64,000 nt of DNA, from NCBI RefSeq assembly GCF_964204645.1, contig NC_134029.1, positions 13,442,850 to 13,506,849 of the forward strand, written 5' to 3'. This document shows, piece by piece, positions 21,446-30,957 of this stretch. The stretch comes from Tubulanus polymorphus. Taxonomy: Eukaryota; Nemertea; Palaeonemertea; Tubulaniformes; Tubulanidae. The notes beneath the pieces are model-generated. The model was not told where the DNA came from, ran no database searches, and was given only the letters and a program-made list of their open reading frames with translations. Position 1 is the stretch's first letter; every line of letters starts with the position of its first letter. A program made the translations under genes and the position numbers.

Positions 21446-22627
21446 TTACTTGATATTTTTTGATATCATATTTACTAACCCAAAAATAATAGCACTTACA
21501 ACTGTAATTAAAAATAAAATAATATGTTCAGCAGCAAAGTTAATAATGTTTCCTGCAGATTTCAATATAAAACCAACAATTGATGCAATAATTCCTGGTA
21601 AAGCTGCAGCAGATTTTTTAGATAGTTCCCATAAATATTTTGCTAATTTCTTTAAACCATCCTTAATTTTATCTTGTATAGAATTATTATCATTCGGGGG
21701 TTTATCCGGTTTATTGGGAGTAGGAGTAGATTTCAAAGAATTTGATATTGCTAAACCAATTGTTGTAAATAACATAGTTACAGCTGTTAGAATTGAAAGA
21801 ATTGTTATTCCTTCTAATTTAAATAATAATTTTATTCTATCTTTCAATGATATTTTAGAATCTGATTTTATCAACAAATCTTTAAAAATAACTTTTAATT
21901 TTTTAATATGATTAAGATCATATGATTTTAATAATGTATCTCTTTCTTTTTCCTGTAATTGTTTGTTATATTTTAAATCATCTATTTCTTTTTCTAAAGC
22001 TAACTTTCTGCTTTCATAATCAGCTTCCTCGATTAATTGAAGATCTCTATTTAATTCTAATTGTTTTAATTCTTCATTTGCATTAGTTAATTCTTTTTCT
22101 AACATGGTTATTTTAGAAAATCTCATCTTAATATTAGCAATTTCACCAGCTGATTCTTGCATACCTTTAATTTCTCTACGTGCTTGTTCAGGAAATGCTT
22201 CTAATTCATCATCAGTTAAATCAAGTAATCCTTTTTCTAGTAAAGATTGTATTCCATTTATTCCAGTACTATTCATCTCTTCTTCTGAATCTCTTAATCT
22301 ATCAATTTGTTTTTCTAATACTAATTGTAATTGACTTGAATCATCATCAATTTGTTGAATATCTCTTCTCGATGTTTCGGGTGTTGAAGATCTTAATTTA
22401 TCTGATCGATCTCTATTCTCTTCCATTTCTGGATCAAAATCAGTAGGATTTGGATTTGGATTTTTAAATGGTGAATATTTGTTATAATCAATTTTAGGAA
22501 TTGGTTTTTCTTTATTTATTCTATCGATTGCATTCCATATAATTCTGAGAAATTCTCTACCGCCTTTTGAACCTTCAATTGTAGATCTTGATCGCATTCC
22601 AGGTTCAAAAATATTTTCTTGACCCAT
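21446..22627 (-). CDS. coiled-coil and membrane protein, C-terminal part of a longer protein
   Basis: A 393-aa frame with a polar N terminus, a long coiled coil at about residues 95-235 (rich in KELTNANEELKQLELNRD-type heptads), a hydrophobic segment near 268-292 (ILSILTAVTMLFTTIGLAIS) and a C-terminal pair of hydrophobic segments (LPGIIASIVGFIL and HIILFLITVVSAIIF). The frame is open upstream to a TAA that also ends the 147-aa protein; copy A has Lys there. So this is probably the larger part of an about 560-residue protein cut by one nonsense codon. Known function: none that I recognise. A structural membrane-associated role fits its place beside the capsid gene. Confidence 0.7.
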   Translation of the reverse strand: MGQENIFEPGMRSRSTIEGSKGGREFLRIIWNAIDRINKEKPIPKIDYNKYSPFKNPNPNPTDFDPEMEENRDRSDKLRSSTPETSRRDIQQIDDDSSQLQLVLEKQIDRLRDSEEEMNSTGINGIQSLLEKGLLDLTDDELEAFPEQARREIKGMQESAGEIANIKMRFSKITMLEKELTNANEELKQLELNRDLQLIEEADYESRKLALEKEIDDLKYNKQLQEKERDTLLKSYDLNHIKKLKVIFKDLLIKSDSKISLKDRIKLLFKLEGITILSILTAVTMLFTTIGLAISNSLKSTPTPNKPDKPPNDNNSIQDKIKDGLKKLAKYLWELSKKSAAALPGIIASIVGFILKSAGNIINFAAEHIILFLITVVSAIIFGLVNMISKNIK

Positions 22628-22690
22628 TCTAGATAATTGAATTGATACATTTTTGTTATTTAATTCAACATTATAATACCATGCATCATT

Positions 22691-23134
22691 TTAAAAGTCT
22701 AAATTATTCATGAAAAATGGGTCATCTTTTAAAATTTGTTCTACAACACCTTCGGAACCAATTTCATCTATTTCATCTTTTGGTAATAATACGTTAACAA
22801 TTGTATATATTACTCTATTTTTCATTAATTTTATTTGATATTTCATAAGAGGATCAGTTGTATTTACTAATCTTTCCATTAAATCCTTTCTAGATGTTGC
22901 GGTTCTAATAACTAACCTTTCGGTAGCTGTCATATATTCTTTAAATTCTTTACGCGTTTCATAATCATAATCATCACCATCATCATCATAATCGGGTATA
23001 TTTAAATTATTATTATATCCTGGCTCATTACCATCATTAAAACTTGTTTCACTAAAATCAGGTTGTTGTTCATCACTTATGCCGGGTTCATCTAAAGGAT
23101 CCAATGGAATATCTTCTCCACCTTCTACATCCAT
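22691..23134 (-). CDS. acidic N-terminal part of the coiled-coil/membrane protein
   Basis: 147 aa, very acidic and Asn-rich at residues 1-55, then a basic/hydrophobic helical part (KEFKEYMTATERLVIRT; TTDPLMKYQIKLMKNRV). It shares its frame with 21446-22627, separated only by the TAA at 22691-22693 and about 21 open codons. Copy A has a Lys codon at the same place. The start is preceded by AATTTTTTTATTATATAAATGG. It is treated as a truncated product. Confidence 0.7.
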   Translation of the reverse strand: MDVEGGEDIPLDPLDEPGISDEQQPDFSETSFNDGNEPGYNNNLNIPDYDDDGDDYDYETRKEFKEYMTATERLVIRTATSRKDLMERLVNTTDPLMKYQIKLMKNRVIYTIVNVLLPKDEIDEIGSEGVVEQILKDDPFFMNNLDF

Positions 23135-23150
23135 TTATATAATAAAAAAA

Positions 23151-24473
23151 TTAAAATTTAAAATATAATATTCCTCCGATTACAATTCCTATACAGGTTA
23201 AAGCTAATTTAGTATTTTCATGGGATTTATTATCATCATTAGTTTTAATTATATCATGTTGAATATTATCAGTTTTAATATTTTCTGATGTATTGTAATC
23301 TTTTATTTTGGAGTCATTATCCAATTTAATATTCTTAGTTTTAGTTTCTGTTGATTGAATGTGTTTTTTATTTTTTTCACCTTCCATTAATTTTGGAGCA
23401 ATAATCTTTTTATTTATATCATTTAATCCAAATGAATTATTTATTGTTGCAGTTTTAATTAGATTATTATAACCAATTATGTTTCCCATCTTTAATACTA
23501 AATCATTAGAAATAATTAATAGATTAGGGCCTATACAATAATTTAATCTAATATGTGATTTATTTAAATAATTTTGATATCTTACAATGTTTTCTGGAAT
23601 CGATCTATTTTTATCATTATGAATTGAATCTTCAAATAATACTTTAAATTGTTTCTGCGCATCGAATGAAGTGTTATCATTTCCAACTTTTGGGGATCTT
23701 GTTTCAACTTGCGCACCTAAAATACATATCAAATAAGTTCTAATTGATTGATTTATTCTTTGTATTCCGGCTTTAGTAAAATCTTCACTATTTTCTAAAA
23801 TGAAATTAACCCAACCATTATTGTTTTGTTGTTGTATATTATTATAATATTTTGGTAATTCATTCCAATTTAGTGTTCTTATATCTGAATTTGTCATTAT
23901 TTTTCCAAATTCTTTAGTATATAATATTCCTAATCCGCCCATTGTTCCAATTTTTGCTCTAAAATCTTTATTTGAATTAATATTAAATTCATTACATATT
24001 TTATAAAACTTAGAAAAATTAATATTATTATTCAATTCTTTAAAATATTTTGAACCTGGTAAAGGACATTCTAATTCATCTAATATTAATTTTATTTGAA
24101 AATATGTATGAAATCTAAAAAGTGATAACATCAATGGTAAACTTGGTTTGTTTAAATGATCATTACAACTTATTCCACATCCTGTTGTTGCACAATAAAC
24201 AGCAAAATTTAATTGGTTCTGCCAATACTTCATATTAGATTTTAATAACCATTGTTTTGCCTCATTTAAATTTTTGAAATTAATTGTATACACATGAAAT
24301 ATATTTTCCATCTTTACATGAAAATTATTACTTTCAGTAACATAAATATATAAATCAATTAATGAATTTAAAACTTCATTTCTATATGTAATATCTTTAT
24401 TAAAATCTATTGCTGGAATATTATATTTAATTGATTTATTATATTGGAAAGCTTTTGGAAAACTATCTGCCAT
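23151..24473 (-). CDS. conserved 440-aa tail-anchored Polinton protein
   Basis: I do not recognise a named domain. Distinct segments are FAVYCATTGCGISCNDHL near residue 90, a middle part GLGILYTKEFGKIMT near 175, GIQRINQSIRTYLICILGA near 235 and RLNYCIGPNLLIISNDLV near 310. An Asn/Lys/Asp-rich linker follows, and a C-terminal transmembrane helix (LTCIGIVIGGILYFKF). It is intact in copy B and decayed in copy A. It lies in the structural block and its start carries the structural motif (AATTTTTTAATTATATAAATGG). A virion or assembly protein is likely, but this is inference. Confidence 0.75.
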   Translation of the reverse strand: MADSFPKAFQYNKSIKYNIPAIDFNKDITYRNEVLNSLIDLYIYVTESNNFHVKMENIFHVYTINFKNLNEAKQWLLKSNMKYWQNQLNFAVYCATTGCGISCNDHLNKPSLPLMLSLFRFHTYFQIKLILDELECPLPGSKYFKELNNNINFSKFYKICNEFNINSNKDFRAKIGTMGGLGILYTKEFGKIMTNSDIRTLNWNELPKYYNNIQQQNNNGWVNFILENSEDFTKAGIQRINQSIRTYLICILGAQVETRSPKVGNDNTSFDAQKQFKVLFEDSIHNDKNRSIPENIVRYQNYLNKSHIRLNYCIGPNLLIISNDLVLKMGNIIGYNNLIKTATINNSFGLNDINKKIIAPKLMEGEKNKKHIQSTETKTKNIKLDNDSKIKDYNTSENIKTDNIQHDIIKTNDDNKSHENTKLALTCIGIVIGGILYFKF

Positions 24474-24490
24474 TTATATAATTAAAAAAT

Positions 24491-24601
24491 TAATAATTAA
24501 CTAATTCTTTTAATAATTTATCTTGTTCTTCAACTGTTATATGGCCATTTAAACTTATGATATAATCTAGTGTGTTCTTTAACTCTTTCCATGCGACTTC
24601 T
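24491..24601 (-). pseudogene. frameshifted C-terminal tail of the next membrane protein
   Basis: Downstream of the 117-aa frame, another frame reads EVAWKELKNTLDYIISLNGH and on to about 24491, ending just before the 440-aa gene start region. The composition and tight spacing suggest it was the C terminus of the 24602-24955 protein before a 1- or 2-nt slip at about 24602. Confidence 0.5.
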
Positions 24602-24955
24602 CTAAAAACCAGATCCTGAGATTTTATTAATTTCTTTTATATTAGTTTTAATTTTTTCTTTATTACTTTTTATATTTGATTTTGAACTTATACCAGTGAA
24701 AACACTTGAACTTAATCCTAATACACCAATTGATATAGCTAAAGGTGTTAATGGTGAAAATATTGCTAGAAATGTTATTACAGAACTAATTGTAACCGAA
24801 CCACTTATAATCAAATAATATATAATTTTACTTTTTAAATATTTTTTCTTTTTTATCTTTAAGTCACTTTCAAATTCTAATATTTGTTTTTCTAAATATG
24901 TTTTTAATTTAGTTTTATTTATATCATGAGGAATAATATCAATATTATCATCCAT
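24602..24955 (-). CDS. small two-helix membrane protein, probably C-terminally truncated
   Basis: 117 aa: a charged, probably helical N-terminal third, then two hydrophobic segments (IIYYLIISGSVTISSVITFLAI and LTPLAISIGVLGLSSSVFTGI) and a Lys-rich coiled tail. Its natural end may be in another frame (24491-24601). The start motif is TTTTTTTTTTGCTAAATAAATGG. It is one of a run of small membrane proteins. Function unknown. Confidence 0.65.
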   Translation of the reverse strand: MDDNIDIIPHDINKTKLKTYLEKQILEFESDLKIKKKKYLKSKIIYYLIISGSVTISSVITFLAIFSPLTPLAISIGVLGLSSSVFTGISSKSNIKSNKEKIKTNIKEINKISGSGF

Positions 24956-24976
24956 TTATTTAGCAAAAAAAAATTA

Positions 24977-25213
24977 CTAATTAGTAAACTTATAAGCAAC
25001 AAATATAACAATAACAGTTCCACCTAAAATCCATATTATTTCATATTTCTTCTGTTCATTACTTGGGGTATAATAATCTGATAATTTGGGTTTGTATAGA
25101 TGTAATTTTTCTTTATTGGTTACCGCGTTATATAAACTCATTGCATCATCAATTGATTGAAAATCTCTATGTGAAATCTTCTCATCATATAATTCCTTGT
25201 TAATATAATCCAT
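24977..25213 (-). CDS. C-terminal part of a split small membrane protein
   Basis: 78 aa with a C-terminal transmembrane segment (IIWILGGTVIVIFVAYKF). It overlaps the end of the 83-aa frame 25138-25389 in another frame and lacks the usual start motif. It is probably the second half of one protein of about 150 residues divided by a frameshift near 25212. Confidence 0.6.
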   Translation of the reverse strand: MDYINKELYDEKISHRDFQSIDDAMSLYNAVTNKEKLHLYKPKLSDYYTPSNEQKKYEIIWILGGTVIVIFVAYKFTN

Positions 25214-25389
25214 ATAGTTTTGCCTCTTTTCTCTCTTGCTTTATTGTATTTCTCTAATGCTAAGTTATGTCTTTTTTGTTCTGTTAATGAACCATTTTTA
25301 TCAATATGTTTAAATAAATATCCACCACCAGTAAATGCTAAAGCGTTAACAATTGCTGATCCTATAATAGTTATAACTGCAGAAGCCAT
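25138..25389 (-). CDS. N-terminal part of a split small membrane protein
   Basis: 83 aa with an N-terminal hydrophobic segment (VITIIGSAIVNALAFTGGGYLF) and a basic stretch (KRHNLALEKYNKAREKRGK). After about residue 60 the frame runs out of phase with the downstream coding sequence, so the last about 23 residues are probably out of frame. The start motif ATTATTTTACTAAATAAATGG supports this start. Confidence 0.6.
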   Translation of the reverse strand: MASAVITIIGSAIVNALAFTGGGYLFKHIDKNGSLTEQKRHNLALEKYNKAREKRGKTIWIILTRNYMMRRFHIEIFNQLMMQ

Positions 25390-25413
25390 TTATTTAGTAA
25401 AATAATTACGCAT

Positions 25414-25635
25414 TTATATGGGAGGAATATATTTTTGTTTTTCTAAATAATCAATAGTTAAATTAGATAAAGTAACTGCTAATGTTAATTTTAAGATATC
25501 ATTTATATCAAATCTATCAACATTAACACTTCCCATTTTAAATACTTTTTTTAATACCATTAAATAACCAACAGTTCCAACTGATAGTAATGCTCCATTA
25601 TATAATCCAGTTATTATCCACTTATTATCACTCAT
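25414..25635 (-). CDS. 73-aa membrane protein
   Basis: Two hydrophobic stretches (WIITGLYNGALLSVGTVGYLMV and ILKLTLAVTLSNLTI) with a short polar link. Family not recognised. Its ATG overlaps the stop of the 115-aa gene (ATGA). The upstream motif is AATTTTTTTGATAAATAAATG. The first codons are also present in copy A (10892-10951). Confidence 0.65.
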   Translation of the reverse strand: MSDNKWIITGLYNGALLSVGTVGYLMVLKKVFKMGSVNVDRFDINDILKLTLAVTLSNLTIDYLEKQKYIPPI

Positions 25636-25979
25636 TTATTTATCAAAAAAATTACAAATTCATCAAAATATTTAGTTATCTTAGTGATGATTAATTCAAC
25701 ATTTATTTCATTACTACTTTGATGATTATCATATATTTTGGATAATATGTTTTTGATATCTTCAATAATTCCATCTTCATTTAATTCATAATATTCTAAA
25801 GGCGTTTTAATTAAATCAATTACTTTTTCTATATTATAATTTTCTTTATCAATCATTGATGCATTGTTAAATGATTTACTTTTTATATCAGTAATTACAT
25901 CATTTAGTTTAATTCTCATTTCTTTACCATGTTTAAAATCAAACCCAAAACATATACTCGGTCCAACAGTTATATTCAT
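25632..25979 (-). CDS. 115-aa Polinton protein, function unknown
   Basis: A mostly helical, soluble-looking protein with segments MRIKLNDVITDIKSKSF and KVIDLIKTPLEYYELNEDG. Copy A keeps 92 codons of it (10954-11232). No domain is recognised. The start is preceded by AATTCTTTTCACTATATAAATG. It lies between membrane protein and penton-like genes, so a minor structural or assembly role is possible. Confidence 0.65.
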   Translation of the reverse strand: MNITVGPSICFGFDFKHGKEMRIKLNDVITDIKSKSFNNASMIDKENYNIEKVIDLIKTPLEYYELNEDGIIEDIKNILSKIYDNHQSSNEINVELIITKITKYFDEFVIFLINK

Positions 25980-25996
25980 TTATATAGTGAAAAGAA

Positions 25997-26758
25997 TTAC
26001 TCTCTACATCTTATAACTAATTCATAAATTACAGGGAAATTATTTAAATCAATTAAGTATCCATTATGATTTCTAATTTCTAATCTAAAATTATTAAAAC
26101 GAGGAATGCATGGTTTGAAATCACATTCTGTTAAATTATAATTTATTTGCGTTCCAAATTCTTTAACATTCTTCAATGGTAAAATGTTTAGTAAACCAGA
26201 ATTACAAGTTATATCTTTAGTTGCTTCGAATGTTTTTGTAGGATCGATTAAATTGCAATAAATATAAAAATGTGTGTAAGGTATTAAGTTTGGTGTAGTA
26301 GCGTCAATATTTGTAAAAGATCTATCTGGAAGAATTCCTAACAGTTTAGCTATAGGTTTTTTTACCATAAATTTATGTTTTTCACTATTAGACAACCTTA
26401 TCTTTATTCTATCAGAACTCTCACTTTTTAAAAATCTAATACTAAACCCAGAACTACTACCTAATTTGTGCCAGGCTTTTCTATTAATTTCTTGTGCTAA
26501 TGTATCTAAATTATATAACCCCGGTTTTAAATATATATAGACCCATTCATTTTTATTTTTATTAAAAATTAAAAAAGCTCTATGTTCAATAGTTTTATTC
26601 GATATATTGTAAAAAGAATTACATAAACTTATATTAACTAATTTTAAATCTACACAATTCTTGAATTCTCTATCTAATTGAACTATTAAATTATGAGATT
26701 TATAATTTGTAAGTCTTCTAGAATCAACAAATATTCTGTATTCTTTTAATTCTACCAT
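25997..26758 (-). CDS. penton-like minor capsid protein
   Basis: 253 aa, beta-rich by eye. Segments match the pattern of Polinton/adintovirus penton proteins: a start with VDSRR and NLIVQLDREF, then VNISLCNSFYNIS, LKPGLYNLDTLAQEI, AKLLGILPDRSF and a final IRNHNGYLIDLNNFPVIYEL. It is predicted to be a single jelly-roll protein at capsid vertices. It is intact. The gene begins 17 bp from the stop of its upstream neighbour. The assignment rests on family resemblance, size and position, not on a search. Confidence 0.7.
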   Translation of the reverse strand: MVELKEYRIFVDSRRLTNYKSHNLIVQLDREFKNCVDLKLVNISLCNSFYNISNKTIEHRAFLIFNKNKNEWVYIYLKPGLYNLDTLAQEINRKAWHKLGSSSGFSIRFLKSESSDRIKIRLSNSEKHKFMVKKPIAKLLGILPDRSFTNIDATTPNLIPYTHFYIYCNLIDPTKTFEATKDITCNSGLLNILPLKNVKEFGTQINYNLTECDFKPCIPRFNNFRLEIRNHNGYLIDLNNFPVIYELVIRCRE

Positions 26759-26775
26759 TTATTTTACATATTTTC

Positions 26776-27129
26776 TCATTCGAAATCTATTTCATGGTGC
26801 CCTTTTTCATTCTTACCTTTGTATACGAAATAGAAATCTCCAGAACATAATTCTTCTAAATCTTCACTTGATAATCTATGAAATCTATCTGGTAAATATG
26901 TTCTGAATTTATATGTATTTCCTTTTAATCCTTCATATTCTAAGTGTATAACTAATTTATCTCCATAGTTATTAGTAACTGTATCAACATCTGTAATTAG
27001 ATGTTTCTTATGGATTGTTAATTCTGTTAACTTTTTGAATTTATAATCTACAGATTTTACATTTGTTATATCTTTAATTCTATCTAGAAATAATTTGTTG
27101 TTCTCACTGTTTGCTTGTTTACTCTCCAT
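26776..27129 (-). CDS. 117-aa replication-side protein, possible OB-fold
   Basis: The protein has a pattern like small single-strand-DNA-binding-like proteins of invertebrate mobile elements: KKLTELTIHKKHLITDVD, then NNYGDKLVIHLEYEG, then YLPDRFHRLSSEDLEEL. The start lies in AATTTTAATAAAAATATGTT followed by ATTAAAATGG, a motif shared with the TIR zinc-finger gene and unlike the structural genes. It lies next to PolB. ssDNA binding is inference. Confidence 0.6.
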   Translation of the reverse strand: MESKQANSENNKLFLDRIKDITNVKSVDYKFKKLTELTIHKKHLITDVDTVTNNYGDKLVIHLEYEGLKGNTYKFRTYLPDRFHRLSSEDLEELCSGDFYFVYKGKNEKGHHEIDFE

Positions 27130-27158
27130 TTTAATAACATATTTTTATTAAAATTTGA

Positions 27159-28777
27159 TTAACACGTTAGAATTCTTTTCATTATCTCGTTCTCTTTTGT
27201 TTCTTCTCTTTTAAATTTTAAGTATTCATCTAAATTGCAACCATAAGCAACTGTATGAATTCCATCATCTAAAATATATCTTTTATCATCAAATGGGTTT
27301 AGACTTATCTTTTCAATTTCTTCAATAAACATTTCATGATCTTCAGATCTTAAACATCTCATCTTATGTTTTCTAACTTCTTCATTGAATATACAATTGA
27401 TATAATCTTTGAAATGAATATTCTTTTCTACTACACTTTTTGTTATTCCTTTTAACTTTTTAGCTTCATGTTCTTTAGTTTTATATGAATACATTTTAGA
27501 TCGAATACCTATGAATTCAATCATTTATTCACCACCTAATTCATCTTTGAATTTACCGGGAACTTTTTTATTATCATTGCTAAACAATTCATGATGTTTA
27601 GGATAATTACTAAAATCAAAATGATGTTTTAATGTTTTTAAATCATCAGTTATGTTATCAGTTTTTATCTTTAATATGTAAGAATCTGTATCAAAATATA
27701 ATATTTCTATATGTTTTTCTCCAAAAAGTGGTTGTAATACATTATAATAGAATTCATACATTAGTAATTTTGATAATTCTAAAACTGAAGCGCCAACATA
27801 GATTGGTTTATTAAATTTCATTGATGTTCTTCTCATCTTAACTGCAGCTAAATTTTCATCAAATATTCTGTTACCTATAAATTTAGGATATGTTTGTAAA
27901 TGTCTAATTCTTTTACCATTACTGACTAACTCAATATCATTTCTATTTCTAATATACAAGTCTTACCATAGAATGCATTATTCATTAACCTGAAGAAATC
28001 TTTCTCGAAATCAGTTTTAGCTTTAGTTCTCTGTTTGGTGTTAAAATCTATATATTTTTCTAACCACTTAGATTGACTAAATGAAATATATCTATGTACT
28101 TTTTTTAGAACCATTCCTTGTTTTAGATAAAACTTTAACATTCTGTAATGTACTACATAATTATATTTATCTTCTTGAGTTACCATTAACTTTTCTGTAT
28201 GAATATGATTTTCGGGTTTAATTCTTTTTTGGTAATTTGATAATTCTTCATGAGTTACAGTTTTATGTTCGGGACAGTATGCTAGATTTCTAGATTTAAA
28301 TTTAATATGTTCAGGATATTCTAAATCTACAACAAAGAAGTAACCAGTATCTGAATCATCTGCAATATCTAGAATTCTTTTCTTCCAATCAAATTTATCA
28401 TTATTTTCATTCTGTTAAACTTCAGTTAATTCAAATACTCCATAAGGTTGTGGTTCCATCATTGCCCAACCATACAAATTATTTGCATCTATATATAATA
28501 ACTTATATACGGTGTTATCATTTACATTGGAATATCTATCACCTAATACACCTGAAACTCCTCCTCTTATAGATTTTTCAAATAATAGTAATTGATCTAT
28601 ATTTGTTAACAAATCCATTTTTATATCTGTAAATTTTAATCCACAATCCCATGTTAAACCTGGACTTGAATAACAATGACAAGGATCAATGTTAAAATAT
28701 TTTTAGTTTACATCTCTAAACCTTTCGAATATATCGGTTAATAATAATACATCTGATTTTAAATATATATCTACTAA
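27159..28777 (-). pseudogene. PolB: PolB palm and thumb region, broken into four frames
   Basis: Continuation of the family-B DNA polymerase. Visible motifs are an exonuclease III-like YLKSDVLLLTD just after the first stop, palm motif A DANNLYGWAM (28415-28618), motif B NNAFYGKT (27926-28186), motif C YFDTDS (27525-27959) and a C-terminal IEFIGIRSKMYSYKT block (27159-27524). In-frame TAA codons lie at 28703-28705, 28415-28417 and 27525-27527, besides the one at 28778-28780, and a frameshift lies near 27955. Protein-primed replication of the element is the family role. This copy cannot make a full polymerase. Confidence 0.9.
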
Positions 28778-30838
28778 TTATCCATGATTTTCTATTTTGA
28801 AATGATTCCAAATATTCAATGTTCTATTATAGACTTCATCTTTAACATATTCATTTTTTAATTCATCAGAGAATTGTTCTTTCAATAATTCAGTTATATT
28901 GAAATCATTATGATTCTTATAAATTGAATATGGAATTGCTCCTTTATATCTCATTAATTTAAAATCATCATTATTTGGGTAGTGTTGTTTTAATATCTTT
29001 ACTTCATCATCAACTAATGATTTTGATAAGTTATCTAATGAACTATTTAAAAATCTATATGAATCTATAAATCTTAAACACCCAAATTGGAATGATATAT
29101 AATTCTCAGATGTTTTAGCTAACATTCTAAATTTATAAGTTGGTATTTTATCTTTTGATCTATTTGAATTTAATCTTTCTATTTCATTATTAATTTCTTC
29201 TATTTTATGACATAACTGTTTGATAAATAAATGTGCATCATATCCTGATAGATTATGAAATATAACTGTCACAAAGTTAATTTTCTTAGCTTGTAAGTTA
29301 CAATTCTCATGTGCAGCGCCTCTAAACTTTCCATTCAAATGATCATGGTATCTTACTTTTTTATCTCTAAAATTAAATATCTTTTCACAATAATAACACA
29401 ATAATAATTTATCTGCAAACGCAAATGCTTCTTTATCTTCTTCTGTCATAATTATTTCTATATTTGTATTCAATAATTTACTAAATCTTATTTCATATTC
29501 AATTAATAAGTCACAAAAATGATTGATAACATTTTCATTTCTATAATCATAATATTCACTTTCAATTAGTTCTGGATAATCAGATTTTATATATAACCCG
29601 AAAGCAGCAGCTGATTGATGAATCTTTTTAATTGTATTTGTTTTTGGTGGTTCATCTGAAAAATCATTTTCATTAGAATTTAATTTCTTTCTTTTATAAT
29701 ATATTTCTTTTCTATCTTGATCAGTTAATTCTTTATTTAATGATTCAAAATCTCCATATATTACAAATGGTGCTTTATTTTTGTAATCATATTTTTTGAA
29801 TTCTAATATTTTATCTTTTTCATTTGGTAAAACTAATTTACAATAATCATGATTTTCACATAATTGTTTATGATTTAATAATGTACTTTCATTACTGAAT
29901 CTATGTAAACATTTTCTACAAAGATATATTTTATGGTGATCATTTTCTGATTTAAAAAATAAATCGATTTGTTTAATCCACATATAATGATTCTCATAAT
30001 ATAGTATATCTATAATGTCGTTTGAATCATAATCTTTTGATAGATATAAAAGTTCTAATGTATAATGTTTTATATTGTTACCTTTTGTATTTGGTAATTT
30101 GATTAAATCAAATACATTTATCTTTATATTATTATCTCTTTCTATTTTTGGGATGTTTTTAATTCTAACAGGATACTTATCTATCTTATAATTATTTTCA
30201 AATGGTTTATAATGAGTTAATCTACAAATATTATAAGTTGCAGGATGTAAACAACTTATTATAGTCCATAGTAAACATTTATCATCAAAATTTTGTACAT
30301 TTATTACAGCATTAGTTTTAAATGGTAGTTTAATATAACTTGATGCTTCAATATCTGGTTCTTTATAATATGATACATTATTTTCATCAATTGGTTTTGA
30401 TTTAGTTAACTTATTATATTTTGTGTTATAAAAATGTAAAGTCATAAATATTATTTCATCAAATATTAAACCAGATCCTTCAAAATATTTCTCTTCTATT
30501 TTAGTTTTTACTTCATTATAACATTTATCTAATTTATCATCTATATGTTGTTTAGATATAATATGTTGTGAATGAGAATTTATATTATATATTGGTTTAT
30601 CTTCAGATTTTATAAACTTTACTTTAGAAGATATACTAATTTTAGGATATTCAACATCAGTTATTATTTTTATTATTTCTTTCATATTTTCTAAATGTTT
30701 TTTATTTTCTTCTAATGTTTTTCCTTTATGAAATTTAAACTCGATAGCTGCTGGACCAATATCACTTTTAAATGCTTCGGTTATCTCTATATCTTTTTTA
30801 TTATCTAATGAATTAATATAATTTCTTACATCTTCCAT
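28778..30838 (-). CDS. PolB: protein-primed PolB, N-terminal and exonuclease part (truncated)
   Basis: 686 aa ending in a premature TAA. It has a long N-terminal region, a Cys/His finger-like element near residues 303-325 (LCRKCLHRF...HKQLC), the exonuclease I motif VIYGDFESLN near residue 360, a second Cys pair at YYCEKIF with HDH nearby, and the exonuclease II motif NLSGYDAHLF near residue 531. Polintons use a terminal-protein-primed family-B polymerase. The frame is open upstream of the Met at 30838 back to about 30975, where it abuts the zinc-finger frame 30958-31194 in another phase, so the true start is probably in the TIR. Confidence 0.85.
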   Translation of the reverse strand: MEDVRNYINSLDNKKDIEITEAFKSDIGPAAIEFKFHKGKTLEENKKHLENMKEIIKIITDVEYPKISISSKVKFIKSEDKPIYNINSHSQHIISKQHIDDKLDKCYNEVKTKIEEKYFEGSGLIFDEIIFMTLHFYNTKYNKLTKSKPIDENNVSYYKEPDIEASSYIKLPFKTNAVINVQNFDDKCLLWTIISCLHPATYNICRLTHYKPFENNYKIDKYPVRIKNIPKIERDNNIKINVFDLIKLPNTKGNNIKHYTLELLYLSKDYDSNDIIDILYYENHYMWIKQIDLFFKSENDHHKIYLCRKCLHRFSNESTLLNHKQLCENHDYCKLVLPNEKDKILEFKKYDYKNKAPFVIYGDFESLNKELTDQDRKEIYYKRKKLNSNENDFSDEPPKTNTIKKIHQSAAAFGLYIKSDYPELIESEYYDYRNENVINHFCDLLIEYEIRFSKLLNTNIEIIMTEEDKEAFAFADKLLLCYYCEKIFNFRDKKVRYHDHLNGKFRGAAHENCNLQAKKINFVTVIFHNLSGYDAHLFIKQLCHKIEEINNEIERLNSNRSKDKIPTYKFRMLAKTSENYISFQFGCLRFIDSYRFLNSSLDNLSKSLVDDEVKILKQHYPNNDDFKLMRYKGAIPYSIYKNHNDFNITELLKEQFSDELKNEYVKDEVYNRTLNIWNHFKIENHG

Positions 30839-30957
30839 GTATGGTCTTTTATTGTTTAATTTATTTTTTATGCTTTTAATTGTCTTCTGTTTCTTATCGT
30901 TATCATTATCAAAATAATCTTCACCTAAAATATCATTATTCTTATTTCTAATATGAC

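Noticed and set aside
27525-28780. Reassigned TAA codon, because four TAA and no TAG or TGA interrupt PolB
   Set aside because: Frameshifts are present as well, the integrase has TAG and the TIR gene has TGA, and open neighbours end with TAA. Random decay in AT-rich DNA explains it.
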